This document shows positions 55,038-64,000 of a DNA stretch of 64,000 nt, one piece after another. A program made the translations under genes and the position numbers. The notes under the pieces were generated by a model. The model saw only the letters and a program-made list of their open reading frames with translations. It did no database searches and was not told where the DNA came from. Source of the DNA: Paraburkholderia humisilvae (GTDB taxonomy: Bacteria; Pseudomonadota; Gammaproteobacteria; Burkholderiales; Burkholderiaceae); assembly GCF_902859855.1 (NCBI RefSeq), contig NZ_CADIKH010000007.1:186001-250000 (forward strand). The letters are read 5' to 3'. Within the stretch, counting starts at the first letter, position 1. Every line of letters starts with the position of its first letter.

Positions 55038-55898
55038 TTGAGTTCCAGCGCGCGTGAATACAGCGCATTGCGTGACGCGCCGGTAATGGCCGCCGCCACC
55101 TTTGCCGCGCTGCTCACCGGCAGTTCGTCGAGCAGAATGCCGAGCAGCTTGTCGTGATCGTGCTCACCCGCGGCCTGCGGCGCGGCGCCCTGCACTACCA
55201 GCACGAACTCACCGCGTTGCCGGTTCGGATCTTCCGCGAGCCATGCTGGCCCTTCGGCCAGGGTGCAGCCGTGCAGCGTCTCATGTAACTTCGTCAACTC
55301 GCGTGCAATCAGCACGCGCCGCGCGCCGCCGAACGCCCCCGCGAGCGCCCCGACCGTTTCGACGATCCGATGCGGTGCTTCGTAAAACACCATCGCGTGC
55401 GGGTGCGCCGCGAACTGTTGAAGCTGCGTGGCGCGTTGCTTCGCTTTGGTCGGCAGGAAGCCGAGAAACGAGAAGGTCGCAACCCAGTCGCCGGCCACAC
55501 TGAGCGCAGTCGCCAACGCACTTGCGCCGGGCAGCGGCACGACCGGCAAGCCGGCTTCGCGCACCGCATCGACCAGCTTTGCGCCTGGGTCGGAGATGCC
55601 GGGCGTGCCCGCGTCCGATACATAGGCGACCCGCTCGCCCGCCTGCAGATGCTCGACGATGCGCAGTCCAGCGGCACGCTCGTTGTGCTGATGCACCGCG
55701 ACGAGCGGCTTCGAGATGCCGTAGCGCGCGAGCAGCTGGCCGGTGTTGCGCGTGTCTTCGGCGGCAATGCGGTCGACCAGTCCGAGTACGTGCAGCGCGC
55801 GCAGCGTGATGTCGGCGCTGTTGCCGATCGGCGTCGCGACCACGTATAGCGCGCCGTGCGGATAGTGCTGCTGCTGCGCGAGTTCGGAGAGAGGAGTC

Positions 55899-55900
<2 letters not shown>
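55028..55900 (-). CDS. rsmI: 16S rRNA (cytidine(1402)-2'-O)-methyltransferase
   Basis: 290 aa. The tetrapyrrole-methylase-like fold shows [51 protein letters not shown] and [14 protein letters not shown]. RsmI makes Cm1402 in the decoding centre of 16S rRNA with RsmH. The ATG at 55900 ([26 protein letters not shown]) matches the family. It diverges from yraN, and the two start codons overlap (55898-55901). Confidence 0.96.
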
Positions 55901-57316
<1,416 letters not shown>

Positions 57317-57336
57317 CTTCGAAGGAGAGGGAGTTG

Positions 57337-58134
57337 ATGAGCGCATACCGCGTGAAAAGTACGCTAGTGAGGACCACGCTCGTGGTGGGGTTGGCCGCGG
57401 GCCTGGCGGCGACGCTGCAAGGCTGCGTGCTGGCGGTGGGCGCCGCGGCGGGCGGCGGCGCGCTGGTGGCGACCGACCGGCGCACGCTCGGCGCGCAAAC
57501 CGAAGATCGCGAAATCCAGGTGAAGGCGATCTCGCAGATCAACGATGGCCTCGGTGGCCAGGGGCACGTCAACGTGACGGTGTTCAACCGGCGTGTGCTG
57601 CTGACCGGCGAAGTGCCCGATGAAGCGTCGAAACAGAAAGCGGATACCATCGTGCGCGGTATCAACAACGTGCACGCGATCGTCAACGAGCTGAGCGTCG
57701 CTCCGACGACTGACTTTTCGTCGCGCACGAACGACACCTACCTGGAAGGGCGCGTGAAAACCGCGCTGATTGCGGAAAAGAATCTGTCCGCGAACAATTT
57801 CAAGGTCGTTGCCGAGAACGGTTCGGTTTATCTGATGGGCCTTGTCACGCCGGACGAAGGCGCGCAGGGCGCGAATGTCGCGAGCCGAGTGCCGGGCGTG
57901 ACCAAGGTCGTCAAGGTGTTCCAGTACATCGAGCCCTCGGAGGCGGTGGCTGCGGCCGCCGCGGCCGCATCGGCGCCGAGCGCGTCGTCGCCCGCCGCAG
58001 CCGCGGCGCCTGACGACGTGACGACCGGCGCGGTGCCGGGGGCGTCGGTATCGTCGAAGCCGCTCGATCAGCAGCCGCCGGCGCCGGTGTCGAACTCGAA
58101 TGTACAGCCGGGTAGCCCGCAGGTCGTGAAGTGA
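57337..58134 (+). CDS. dolP: BON-domain outer-membrane lipoprotein DolP (YraP)
   Basis: 265 aa. The lipobox LQGC ends a signal peptide (VGLAAGLAATLQGC), then VLAVGAAAGGGALVATDRRTLGAQTEDREI as in DolP. Two BON domains follow (about 50-115 and 120-195). An Ala/Pro/Ser-rich tail of about 65 residues, longer than in E. coli YraP (191 aa), closes the protein. DolP binds anionic phospholipids at division sites and helps outer-membrane assembly. I chose the ATG at 57337 with GGAGAGGGAG upstream; the ATG at 57313 overlapping the diaA stop is possible. Confidence 0.92.
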   Translation: MSAYRVKSTLVRTTLVVGLAAGLAATLQGCVLAVGAAAGGGALVATDRRTLGAQTEDREIQVKAISQINDGLGGQGHVNVTVFNRRVLLTGEVPDEASKQKADTIVRGINNVHAIVNELSVAPTTDFSSRTNDTYLEGRVKTALIAEKNLSANNFKVVAENGSVYLMGLVTPDEGAQGANVASRVPGVTKVVKVFQYIEPSEAVAAAAAAASAPSASSPAAAAAPDDVTTGAVPGASVSSKPLDQQPPAPVSNSNVQPGSPQVVK

Positions 58135-58496
58135 AGCATCGAAGTGCGCGTCCGATGCGTCGGGCGATACTTGCCGGCGCGGCGCTCACGCTTTCGGCGA
58201 TGGCGGCCGTGCCCACGGCACGTGCTGCCGATACGCCGCGCGGTCTTCTGATCGCGCAGCGCAATGCGTGCCTCGGGTGTCATGCGATCGACCGCAAGCT
58301 CGTCGGGCCGTCGTTTCAGCAGGTCGCGAGCCGCTACAAGGGCAACACGCAGGCTGAAGCCACGCTCGAACGCAAAGTGAAAGACGGCGGTTCCGGCGTA
58401 TGGGGCGTGATTCCGATGCCCGCGCACCCGGCGATGAGCGATGCCGATATCCGCACGGTCGTCGAATGGGTGCTAGCCGGTGCGCCTTCGAAATGA
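58131..58496 (+). CDS. Small c-type cytochrome
   Basis: 121 aa. A signal peptide (about 1-33) precedes a mature class I cytochrome c: haem site [21 protein letters not shown] and the axial Met in IPMPAH. This resembles the cytochrome c551/c552 family. The start is GTG at 58131, overlapping the dolP stop in GTGA; an ATG at 58155 could be used instead. It is a periplasmic electron carrier, co-transcribed with dolP. Confidence 0.9.
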   Translation: MKHRSARPMRRAILAGAALTLSAMAAVPTARAADTPRGLLIAQRNACLGCHAIDRKLVGPSFQQVASRYKGNTQAEATLERKVKDGGSGVWGVIPMPAHPAMSDADIRTVVEWVLAGAPSK

Positions 58497-58550
58497 CGGC
58501 GCGGACTTGTCAAATGCAAAAACGCCTGTGCTAGAATTGCGGGATTCGTT

Positions 58551-58626
<76 letters not shown>

Positions 58627-58648
58627 ACAAACATAGACAGCATCCGAT

Positions 58649-58687
58649 AACCCCGTAAGGTCGTCACTTACGGGGTTTTTGTTTTTT
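58649..58687 (+). terminator. Rho-independent terminator of tRNA-Ala
   Basis: AACCCCGTAAG (58649-58659) pairs with CTTACGGGGTT (58667-58677), followed by TTTGTTTTTT. Confidence 0.92.
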
Positions 58688-59055
58688 GCTGCCCGCGCAG
58701 TCCGATCTCGTCCAAACACATCCGGGTCCGCACGCCGACCGGTTCCAATCCGACCAGATGAATCCCGATCTGCCAGCAACGTGCGGTCGCCTTCATTGCA
58801 TTCCCTACCCCTCTAGAAAATGCGAATCCAATCGCCTACGCTGTAACGAGCCAGCTTTCCGGTGAGAGGGCCAGCCACGGTCTCCCATCCGTTGCACTGC
58901 AAAACAGTCGAATAGAGCAAGCAATGGTTTAAAACCGGACGCGTTCGCGTTCGGGCGGGTCGCGCCATCGGTTATCCGGCGCCGCTAAGCGGAGCGGCGC
59001 CGCACATTGATTCGCATGACGAAACCCGCAGGTAATAACAACCAAGGAGACTCTC
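58688..59055. other. Intergenic region upstream of the PQQ dehydrogenase
   Basis: About 370 nt with no gene. A perfect 10-bp inverted repeat with a 6-nt loop (CGGCGCCGCT 58977-58986 with AGCGGCGCCG 58993-59002) lies about 55 bp before the start codon. It should include the promoter of the alcohol dehydrogenase unit. Confidence 0.5.
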
Positions 59056-60786
59056 ATGCATGCATTCCGCAATGCACTACCCGTAGCGTGCTTCTCGATT
59101 GTGCTGGCCTTGGCATCGAGTCCCGTGTTCTGCGCAGATGAAGTGCAAGGCGGCGCGACCACGACCTCCGCGCCCATGCCCGCTCTGCAGCCCGTCACCC
59201 AACAGCAACTCGATGCCGCGGCCGGCAATGCATCCGACTGGCTGCACTCGAACGGCTCGTACACGCAGACGCGCTACTACCCCGGCAAGCAGATCAACCG
59301 CACCAATGTGTCGAAGCTGAGGCCGGTGTTCATCTTCCAGACAGCGGTCAACGAGTCGATGGAGACGGCGCCGATCGTGTCGCACGGCGTGATGTTCATC
59401 ACGACATCGTTCAATCACGTCTATGCGGTCGACGCGGTGACCGGCAAGGAATTCTGGCATTACAAGCACAAGATGGGACCGGTCACGACATTCTGTTGCG
59501 GACCGAACAACCGCGGCGTCGCTATTTCCGGCAACCGGCTCTTTATGGGCACGCTCGATGCGAAGCTCGTCGCGCTCGATGCGAACACCGGCAAGCTGCT
59601 GTGGGAGACGCAGATCGCCGACCCCGAGCAGGGCTATTCGGAGACGATGGCGCCCACGGTTGTCGAAGACAAGGTGCTGATCGGTACGAACGGCGGCGAG
59701 TACGGTATCCGTGGTTTCGTGAAGGCGTTTGACGCGAACGATGGCCATCTGCTGTGGACGTTCTACACGATTCCGGAGACCGGCCAGGAGGGCGTCTGGG
59801 CGACCACCGACGCGACCGGTCGCGACATGAAACGCGACATCGCGAAGGAAAAGCAGCAGCTTGCGTCAAAGGGCGGCGACTTCTACAAGACGCTCGGCGG
59901 TGGCGTGTGGATGACCCCCGCGGTCGACCGGAAGACGCGCACGGTGTACTTCGTGGTCGGCAATCCGTCGCCGGACCTGTATGGCGCGATCCGGCCGGGG
60001 GATAACCTCTACACCGATTCGCTGGTCGCGGTCGACCTCGACTCCGGCAAATACAAGTGGCACTCGCAGTACATCGCACACGACGTGTGGGACCTCGACG
60101 CGGTGAGCCCGCCGATTCTCGTGGATGTGCGCGACAAGGACGGCAAGATGGTGCCCGGCGTGATCCACGGCGGCAAGACCGGACACGTGTACGTGCACGA
60201 CCGCGCGACCGGCAAGCTGATCCGCTTCTCACAAGCAATGATCCCGCAGGAAGACATGTGGACGCTGCCGACCGAAGCCGGCGCGCGGATGCTGCCTGGC
60301 GCGAACGGTGGTGTCGAATGGTCGCCGATGGCGTTCGATCCGCAGACTCGTCTTGCCTACGCGGCAAACCTGCACCAGCCGATGACTTACCAGGTCACCG
60401 ACGTCGCGTATCCGGGCGGCAGCAAGCTGTGGCTCGGCGGCGCGTTCAAGACGATTCCATCCGAGCAGCAATGGGGCAAGCTGTCGGCGGTGAATATCGA
60501 CACCGGCAAGATCGCGTGGGACGTCAAGACCGATCAGCCATTGATCGGCGGCGTGCTCGCGACCGCAGGCGGCCTCGTGTTCAACGGCGAAGGCAACGGT
60601 TACTTCCGCGCATACGACGCATCGACAGGTAAGAAGCTGTGGGAGTACCAGTGCGGCGCGGGCGTGAATGCGCCAGCGGTGTCGTACACGGTGAACGGCA
60701 AGCAGTATGTGGCAGTTGCGGCCGGCGGCAATACGCAGCTCGACTTCAAGCGTGGCAATACGGTGCTCGTGTTCGCGTTGCAATGA
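59056..60786 (+). CDS. PQQ-dependent alcohol dehydrogenase, methanol/ethanol type, with Asp-x-Asp lanthanide signature
   Basis: 576 aa. A signal peptide ([26 protein letters not shown]) precedes an eight-bladed propeller with tryptophan-docking repeats ([43 protein letters not shown]). The vicinal disulfide pair Cys147-Cys148 (TFCCGPNN) of quinoprotein dehydrogenases is present. The catalytic Asp346 is followed by Leu and Asp348 ([12 protein letters not shown]), the extra acidic residue found in lanthanide-dependent XoxF/PedH enzymes and absent from Ca-type MxaF. No C-terminal haem domain; the cytochrome is encoded next. The substrate is not deducible. Confidence 0.92.
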   Translation: MHAFRNALPVACFSIVLALASSPVFCADEVQGGATTTSAPMPALQPVTQQQLDAAAGNASDWLHSNGSYTQTRYYPGKQINRTNVSKLRPVFIFQTAVNESMETAPIVSHGVMFITTSFNHVYAVDAVTGKEFWHYKHKMGPVTTFCCGPNNRGVAISGNRLFMGTLDAKLVALDANTGKLLWETQIADPEQGYSETMAPTVVEDKVLIGTNGGEYGIRGFVKAFDANDGHLLWTFYTIPETGQEGVWATTDATGRDMKRDIAKEKQQLASKGGDFYKTLGGGVWMTPAVDRKTRTVYFVVGNPSPDLYGAIRPGDNLYTDSLVAVDLDSGKYKWHSQYIAHDVWDLDAVSPPILVDVRDKDGKMVPGVIHGGKTGHVYVHDRATGKLIRFSQAMIPQEDMWTLPTEAGARMLPGANGGVEWSPMAFDPQTRLAYAANLHQPMTYQVTDVAYPGGSKLWLGGAFKTIPSEQQWGKLSAVNIDTGKIAWDVKTDQPLIGGVLATAGGLVFNGEGNGYFRAYDASTGKKLWEYQCGAGVNAPAVSYTVNGKQYVAVAAGGNTQLDFKRGNTVLVFALQ

Positions 60787-61460
60787 CGGTTGCGATGACG
60801 GCCGTATCGGGAGCCGCCCTCGCATCGCGGTGCACGGGGCGGCGCGCCATGCACCGGTGCGTGGCGCTGCTGTGGCTTGCGGGCATCGCGTCACGTTGGC
60901 TGGCGGTGGGGCTTTGCGCCGCGGCGCTGTCGACGCTCGCACATGCCGATGCCGAAGCGGGCAAGGCGAAAGCGCAAGTGTGCGCGGCCTGCCACGGACC
61001 GCTCGGCAATTCGACGAACCCGGACTATCCGATTCTCGCGGGCCAGACGCAGCGCTACCTCTACCTTGAGCTGAAGGATTTCAAGGAAGGCCGGCGCAGC
61101 GACCCGCGCATGTCGCCGATCGCCGCGACGTTGTCGCGCGAAGACATGCAGGACCTCGCCGACTATTTTTCGCAACAGCGGCCCGCGCCAGTCAAAGTCG
61201 ACGCGGACGCGGCGAGCATCGACGCGGGCAAGCGCAAGGCGGCGGAGGTGTTGTGCACGATGTGTCATCTGGGCGGATTTATCGGCCAGAACGAAATACC
61301 GCGAGTGGCCGGGCAGTATCCGCAATACATTGCGAAGCAGTTACGGGACTTCCGCTCGCACACGCGCACGAACGATGCCGGGAATATGACTAGCGTGACG
61401 CGCAATCTGTCGGATGACGACATTCGCAACCTCGCTGCGTATGTCGCCAGCCTTCAATAG
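60783..61460 (+). CDS. Dihaem c-type cytochrome (c4-like)
   Basis: 225 aa from the ATG at 60783, overlapping the dehydrogenase stop (ATGA); an internal ATG at 60849 would give a more usual signal peptide. Two haem sites are present: CAACH (67-71) and CTMCH (158-162), each in a c-type domain with [22 protein letters not shown] and [24 protein letters not shown]. This is the c4-type dihaem plan. It is the likely electron acceptor of the PQQ dehydrogenase encoded upstream. Confidence 0.92.
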   Translation: MTVAMTAVSGAALASRCTGRRAMHRCVALLWLAGIASRWLAVGLCAAALSTLAHADAEAGKAKAQVCAACHGPLGNSTNPDYPILAGQTQRYLYLELKDFKEGRRSDPRMSPIAATLSREDMQDLADYFSQQRPAPVKVDADAASIDAGKRKAAEVLCTMCHLGGFIGQNEIPRVAGQYPQYIAKQLRDFRSHTRTNDAGNMTSVTRNLSDDDIRNLAAYVASLQ

Positions 61461-61512
61461 CGCTGCGATATCCGTGGATGCACAGACCGGTAAACAGAGG
61501 AGAACACATCGC

Positions 61513-62205
61513 ATGAGAATCGTCAGATGGGTCGCATGCGCCGCTGCGTCGCTTGGCATTGCCTGCGCGGTGTCGATGCCTGTGCTTGGAGCGGACGATA
61601 GCCTGAATGAGCAATTGCTGAACGCCGCGCGCAGTGGCGACACGGGCGCAGTCGAGGCCGCGTTGAACCAGGGCGCGGTCATCGACTCGCGCAACCGGAT
61701 CGGCGACACCCCGTTGATTACCGCGTGCAAGAAGGGTTCGACCGCGCTGGCTCGTATGTTGATCGAACGGGGTGCAAACGTGCGTCAGGCGGATGTGGCT
61801 GGCATCACACCGCTGATGGCCGCGGCCTACGGCGGCGATGCGGACACGGTCGGTCTGCTGCTGTCGCATGGCGCGGATACCGATGCGGTCGACCGCGTCA
61901 GCAAGACCGCGATGGAATATGCGGCAGGCCAGGGCAATACCGCGGCGGTCAAGCTGCTACTGGACGCGGGCATGGACGTGAATCGCCGCTACAACAACGA
62001 TCTGACCGCACTGATGTGGGCCGCCGGCTACGACCGCGCGGAGACCGCCAAACTGTTGCTCGCGCGCGGCGCCGATGCGTCGTTGCGGGACAATCGCGGG
62101 ATGACGGCGATGGACATTGCCGCGCAGACGCACTCGGGCCAGGTGGCGACGCTGCTGTCGCCGCACGAACGGGCGGTGAGCCAGCCAACCGCGAGCCAAC
62201 CGTGA
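61513..62205 (+). CDS. Secreted ankyrin-repeat protein
   Basis: 230 aa. A signal peptide (MRIVRWVACAAASLGIACAVSMPVLGA) is followed by about five ankyrin repeats (e.g. GDTPLITACKKGSTALARMLIERGANV, GITPLMAAAYGGDADTVGLLLSHGADT, LTALMWAAGYDRAETAKLLLARGADA). The last residues, VSQPTASQP, come from a DNA repeat. It lies 52 nt after the cytochrome gene and is probably part of the same unit; periplasmic ankyrin proteins can accompany PQQ dehydrogenases or protect against peroxide. The exact role is unknown. The ATG at 61513 is preferred to the frame's start at 61414. Confidence 0.87.
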   Translation: MRIVRWVACAAASLGIACAVSMPVLGADDSLNEQLLNAARSGDTGAVEAALNQGAVIDSRNRIGDTPLITACKKGSTALARMLIERGANVRQADVAGITPLMAAAYGGDADTVGLLLSHGADTDAVDRVSKTAMEYAAGQGNTAAVKLLLDAGMDVNRRYNNDLTALMWAAGYDRAETAKLLLARGADASLRDNRGMTAMDIAAQTHSGQVATLLSPHERAVSQPTASQP

Positions 62206-62237
62206 GCCAAGCAACCGTGAGTCAACCGCGGGTCAAC
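62176..62237. repeat. Short degenerate tandem repeat at the 3' end of the ankyrin gene
   Basis: Alternating units of 15 and 11 bp: GTGAGCCAGCCAACC, GCGAGCCAACC, GTGAGCCAAGCAACC, GTGAGTCAACC and a partial GCGGGTCAAC. The ankyrin stop codon lies inside the third unit, so unit gain or loss would alter the C terminus. Confidence 0.7.
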
Positions 62238-62251
62238 TTCGACTGACCTTG

Positions 62252-63796
62252 CTAAACATCGGCGCCAACCGTAAACACCGCCACCGATCCGCTTAACCGT
62301 GTCGCCTGCTCATCGAGCGAGCCGGAGGCCGCGGCGGCCTGCTCGACGAGCGACGCATTCTGTTGCGTCACTTCGTCGATCTGGCTGACTGCCTGATTGA
62401 CCTGTTCGATGCCGCGGCCCTGCTCATCCGAGGCAGTCGCGATCTCGCCGATGATCGACGCGACCTGCCGGATCGCCTGTTGCACCTGTGCCGTTGTGCG
62501 GCCCACTTCCTCGGCCTGGCTCGACCCCGAGCGGATCGTCGCGACCGATCGCTCGATCAGCTCCTTGATTTCCCGCGCGGCCGACGACGAGCGCTGCGCG
62601 AGATTGCGCACCTCCGATGCGACGACCGCAAAGCCCCGCCCCTGCTCGCCGGCACGCGCGGCTTCGACCGCCGCGTTCAGCGCGAGGATGTTGGTCTGAA
62701 ACGCGATGCCTTCGATTAGCGACGTGATTTCGGCGATCTTCGCGGAGCTCGACGCGATTTCGCTCATCGTGCCGACCATCCGCTCGACCGACTGATTGCC
62801 TTCGTCGGAGATGTGCGACGTGTTGAGCGCGAGCGAACTGGCCTCTTTCGCGTTGTCCGCGTTCTGCTGCACCGTGACCGTCAATTGCGCGAGGCTCGCC
62901 GCGGTCTGCTGCAACGAGACCGCTTGCTCTTCGGTGCGAGTCGACAGATCGAGATTGCCCGCGGCGATCTGCCTGGACGCGATACCGACCGCATCGCTCG
63001 AGCGCCGCACCTCGGCGACGACATCCGCCATCCGCTCGAGCAGCCGGTTCAGCGCGGCGGCGGTGTGTCCGATTTCGTCCATCCGCTCGACACGCGCCCG
63101 CTGCGACAGATCAAGTGAATTGCTGACCTTTTGCAAGGTCGCCTGCAGACTGTTGAGCCCGTTGCCGATCAGCCGGTACAGATGAATGCCGAACGCACCG
63201 GTCGCGATGATCGCGGCCGCGACGATCGCAATCATCCAGCCGAACACTGTTCTGAACTGCGCGGCGTTTTCATCGCGGATCGCACGGCTTTGCGCGATAT
63301 CGTAGTCGAGGTGATCGTGCAGGCATTTGTCGAGTGCGAGCGCCGCGGTGTGCACCGCGCCGCCTTCATGCAACATCGACAGCGCGCCGTCCCGGTCGCC
63401 CGCGCGCAGTTTGTCGAAGTATTGGCTGCGCGCGCTGCGGTACTGATCCATCCGCGCGCGATCCGCCGCGAGCAGGCTGGCGGCCTGATCGTCGGCAGCT
63501 TGATAGGTGGCCAGGTCGGCATCGAAACGCTTGTCGGCATCGGCGATCGATGCGGCGATATCCGCGCGGCTCGCATCGTCGATGCCGTCGACCACGTACC
63601 GGTACGCGTTAAGGCGCATCTCGGTGACATCGCTCGCCGCCGTCGAGATCGATTTGAGTCCCGGAATCGTGCGCGTTTCGAGGCCGTCGATGCGCTGATT
63701 CGATGCATACAATTGCACGAGTCCGTAGCCGCCGACAAACAGCAGCGCGACAAGCGCAACGCCGAGGGTAATCGCGAGTCGTCGAACGATGGTCAT
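62252..63796 (-). CDS. Methyl-accepting chemotaxis protein with 4HB sensor domain
   Basis: 514 aa. TM1 (about 7-29), a periplasmic four-helix-bundle (4HB_MCP) sensor of about 155 residues, TM2 ([24 protein letters not shown]), a HAMP domain and the signalling hairpin with the invariant tip [40 protein letters not shown]. The C terminus ([13 protein letters not shown]) carries no NWETF-type CheR-binding pentapeptide. The ligand is unknown. The ATG at 63796 begins [12 protein letters not shown]. Confidence 0.95.
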   Translation of the reverse strand: MTIVRRLAITLGVALVALLFVGGYGLVQLYASNQRIDGLETRTIPGLKSISTAASDVTEMRLNAYRYVVDGIDDASRADIAASIADADKRFDADLATYQAADDQAASLLAADRARMDQYRSARSQYFDKLRAGDRDGALSMLHEGGAVHTAALALDKCLHDHLDYDIAQSRAIRDENAAQFRTVFGWMIAIVAAAIIATGAFGIHLYRLIGNGLNSLQATLQKVSNSLDLSQRARVERMDEIGHTAAALNRLLERMADVVAEVRRSSDAVGIASRQIAAGNLDLSTRTEEQAVSLQQTAASLAQLTVTVQQNADNAKEASSLALNTSHISDEGNQSVERMVGTMSEIASSSAKIAEITSLIEGIAFQTNILALNAAVEAARAGEQGRGFAVVASEVRNLAQRSSSAAREIKELIERSVATIRSGSSQAEEVGRTTAQVQQAIRQVASIIGEIATASDEQGRGIEQVNQAVSQIDEVTQQNASLVEQAAAASGSLDEQATRLSGSVAVFTVGADV

Positions 63797-64000
63797 GGAT
63801 AGCTCTCGAATCGCGGGCGCGCAGCGGGCTGTTCAGGCAGGTGGTTCATGCAGGTTGTCCGGGCGAATTGTCGAAGCGAACTGTCGAGGACCGGTGTCCG
63901 ATCGCTGCCCCGACGACAACGTTTACGGGTTTGCGGCGGCCAGCTTGAGTGCGCTTTTCGCAGAGACCGTTGTTAAGCCATGCAAACTTCGTAATGCGAG
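63797..64000. other. Right edge, upstream region of the chemoreceptor gene
   Basis: About 200 nt to the window end; nothing beyond the likely promoter of the chemoreceptor (minus strand) is seen. Confidence 0.4.

Overview
The window is high-GC chromosomal DNA from a member of the Burkholderiaceae, most probably Paraburkholderia or Burkholderia. This rests on protein resemblance and gene order: the hslV-dksA-CobW GTPase and xerC-DUF484-dapF-lpxL//metK blocks, an rsmI-yraN-diaA-dolP block, a BpH3-type H-NS and many GTG/TTG starts. It is not based on a database search. Coding strands change often. No insertion sequence, prophage, integrase other than XerC, rRNA operon or CRISPR array was seen. 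Most of the window is ordinary core and accessory chromosome.

Layout. 0-8 kb (minus): the 5' end of hslV, a cysteine-poor dksA, a His-rich CobW/COG0523 GTPase, rlmI, xerC, DUF484, dapF and an LpxL-type acyltransferase. 8-13 kb: metK with a strong promoter, a PhyH-family oxygenase, a YghZ-type aldo/keto reductase and small membrane proteins. 13.5-19.7 kb: a three-gene RND efflux operon. 20-24.5 kb: a small conserved protein, srkA, a DUF3857/transglutaminase protein and a HigBA-type toxin-antitoxin pair. 24.7-32.3 kb: a complete molybdenum hydroxylase operon, coxSLM-coxDEG-xdhC, whose large subunit carries the form II (AYRGAGR) active-site loop. 32.7-36 kb: an amino-acid permease and a soluble two-component pair. 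36.4-46 kb: fpr, a LysE exporter, an EEP-family hydrolase, a Lon-like AAA protein, an FAD oxidoreductase, a HiPIP, an amidase and a dienelactone hydrolase. 46.5-54 kb: an orphan branched-chain amino-acid binding protein, an MFS transporter, a HugZ-like protein, an AT-rich patch with an H-NS gene, a CDF metal transporter, an Lrp regulator and a DEDDh exonuclease translationally coupled to an internally deleted metallo-beta-lactamase gene. 54-58.6 kb: rlpA, rsmI, yraN, diaA, dolP, a cytochrome c and tRNA-Ala(CGC). 59-62.2 kb: a PQQ alcohol dehydrogenase with a lanthanide-type Asp-x-Asp signature, a dihaem cytochrome c and an ankyrin protein. The window ends with a chemoreceptor.

How the genes work together. 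The cox genes form one transcription unit of enzyme (S, L, M) plus maturation factors (D, E, G, XdhC), with a perfect 10-bp inverted repeat upstream as a candidate operator. The PQQ dehydrogenase, c-type cytochrome and ankyrin genes look like a periplasmic alcohol-oxidation unit feeding electrons to cytochrome c. The most unusual points are the in-frame deleted MBL gene still coupled to its neighbour; an AT-rich reading frame without a usable start codon next to H-NS; an apparently leaderless toxin-antitoxin promoter; a structured leader shared by two neighbouring operons; a possible small-RNA locus near 36.3 kb; and a long untranslated stretch behind a consensus -10 box upstream of rlpA.
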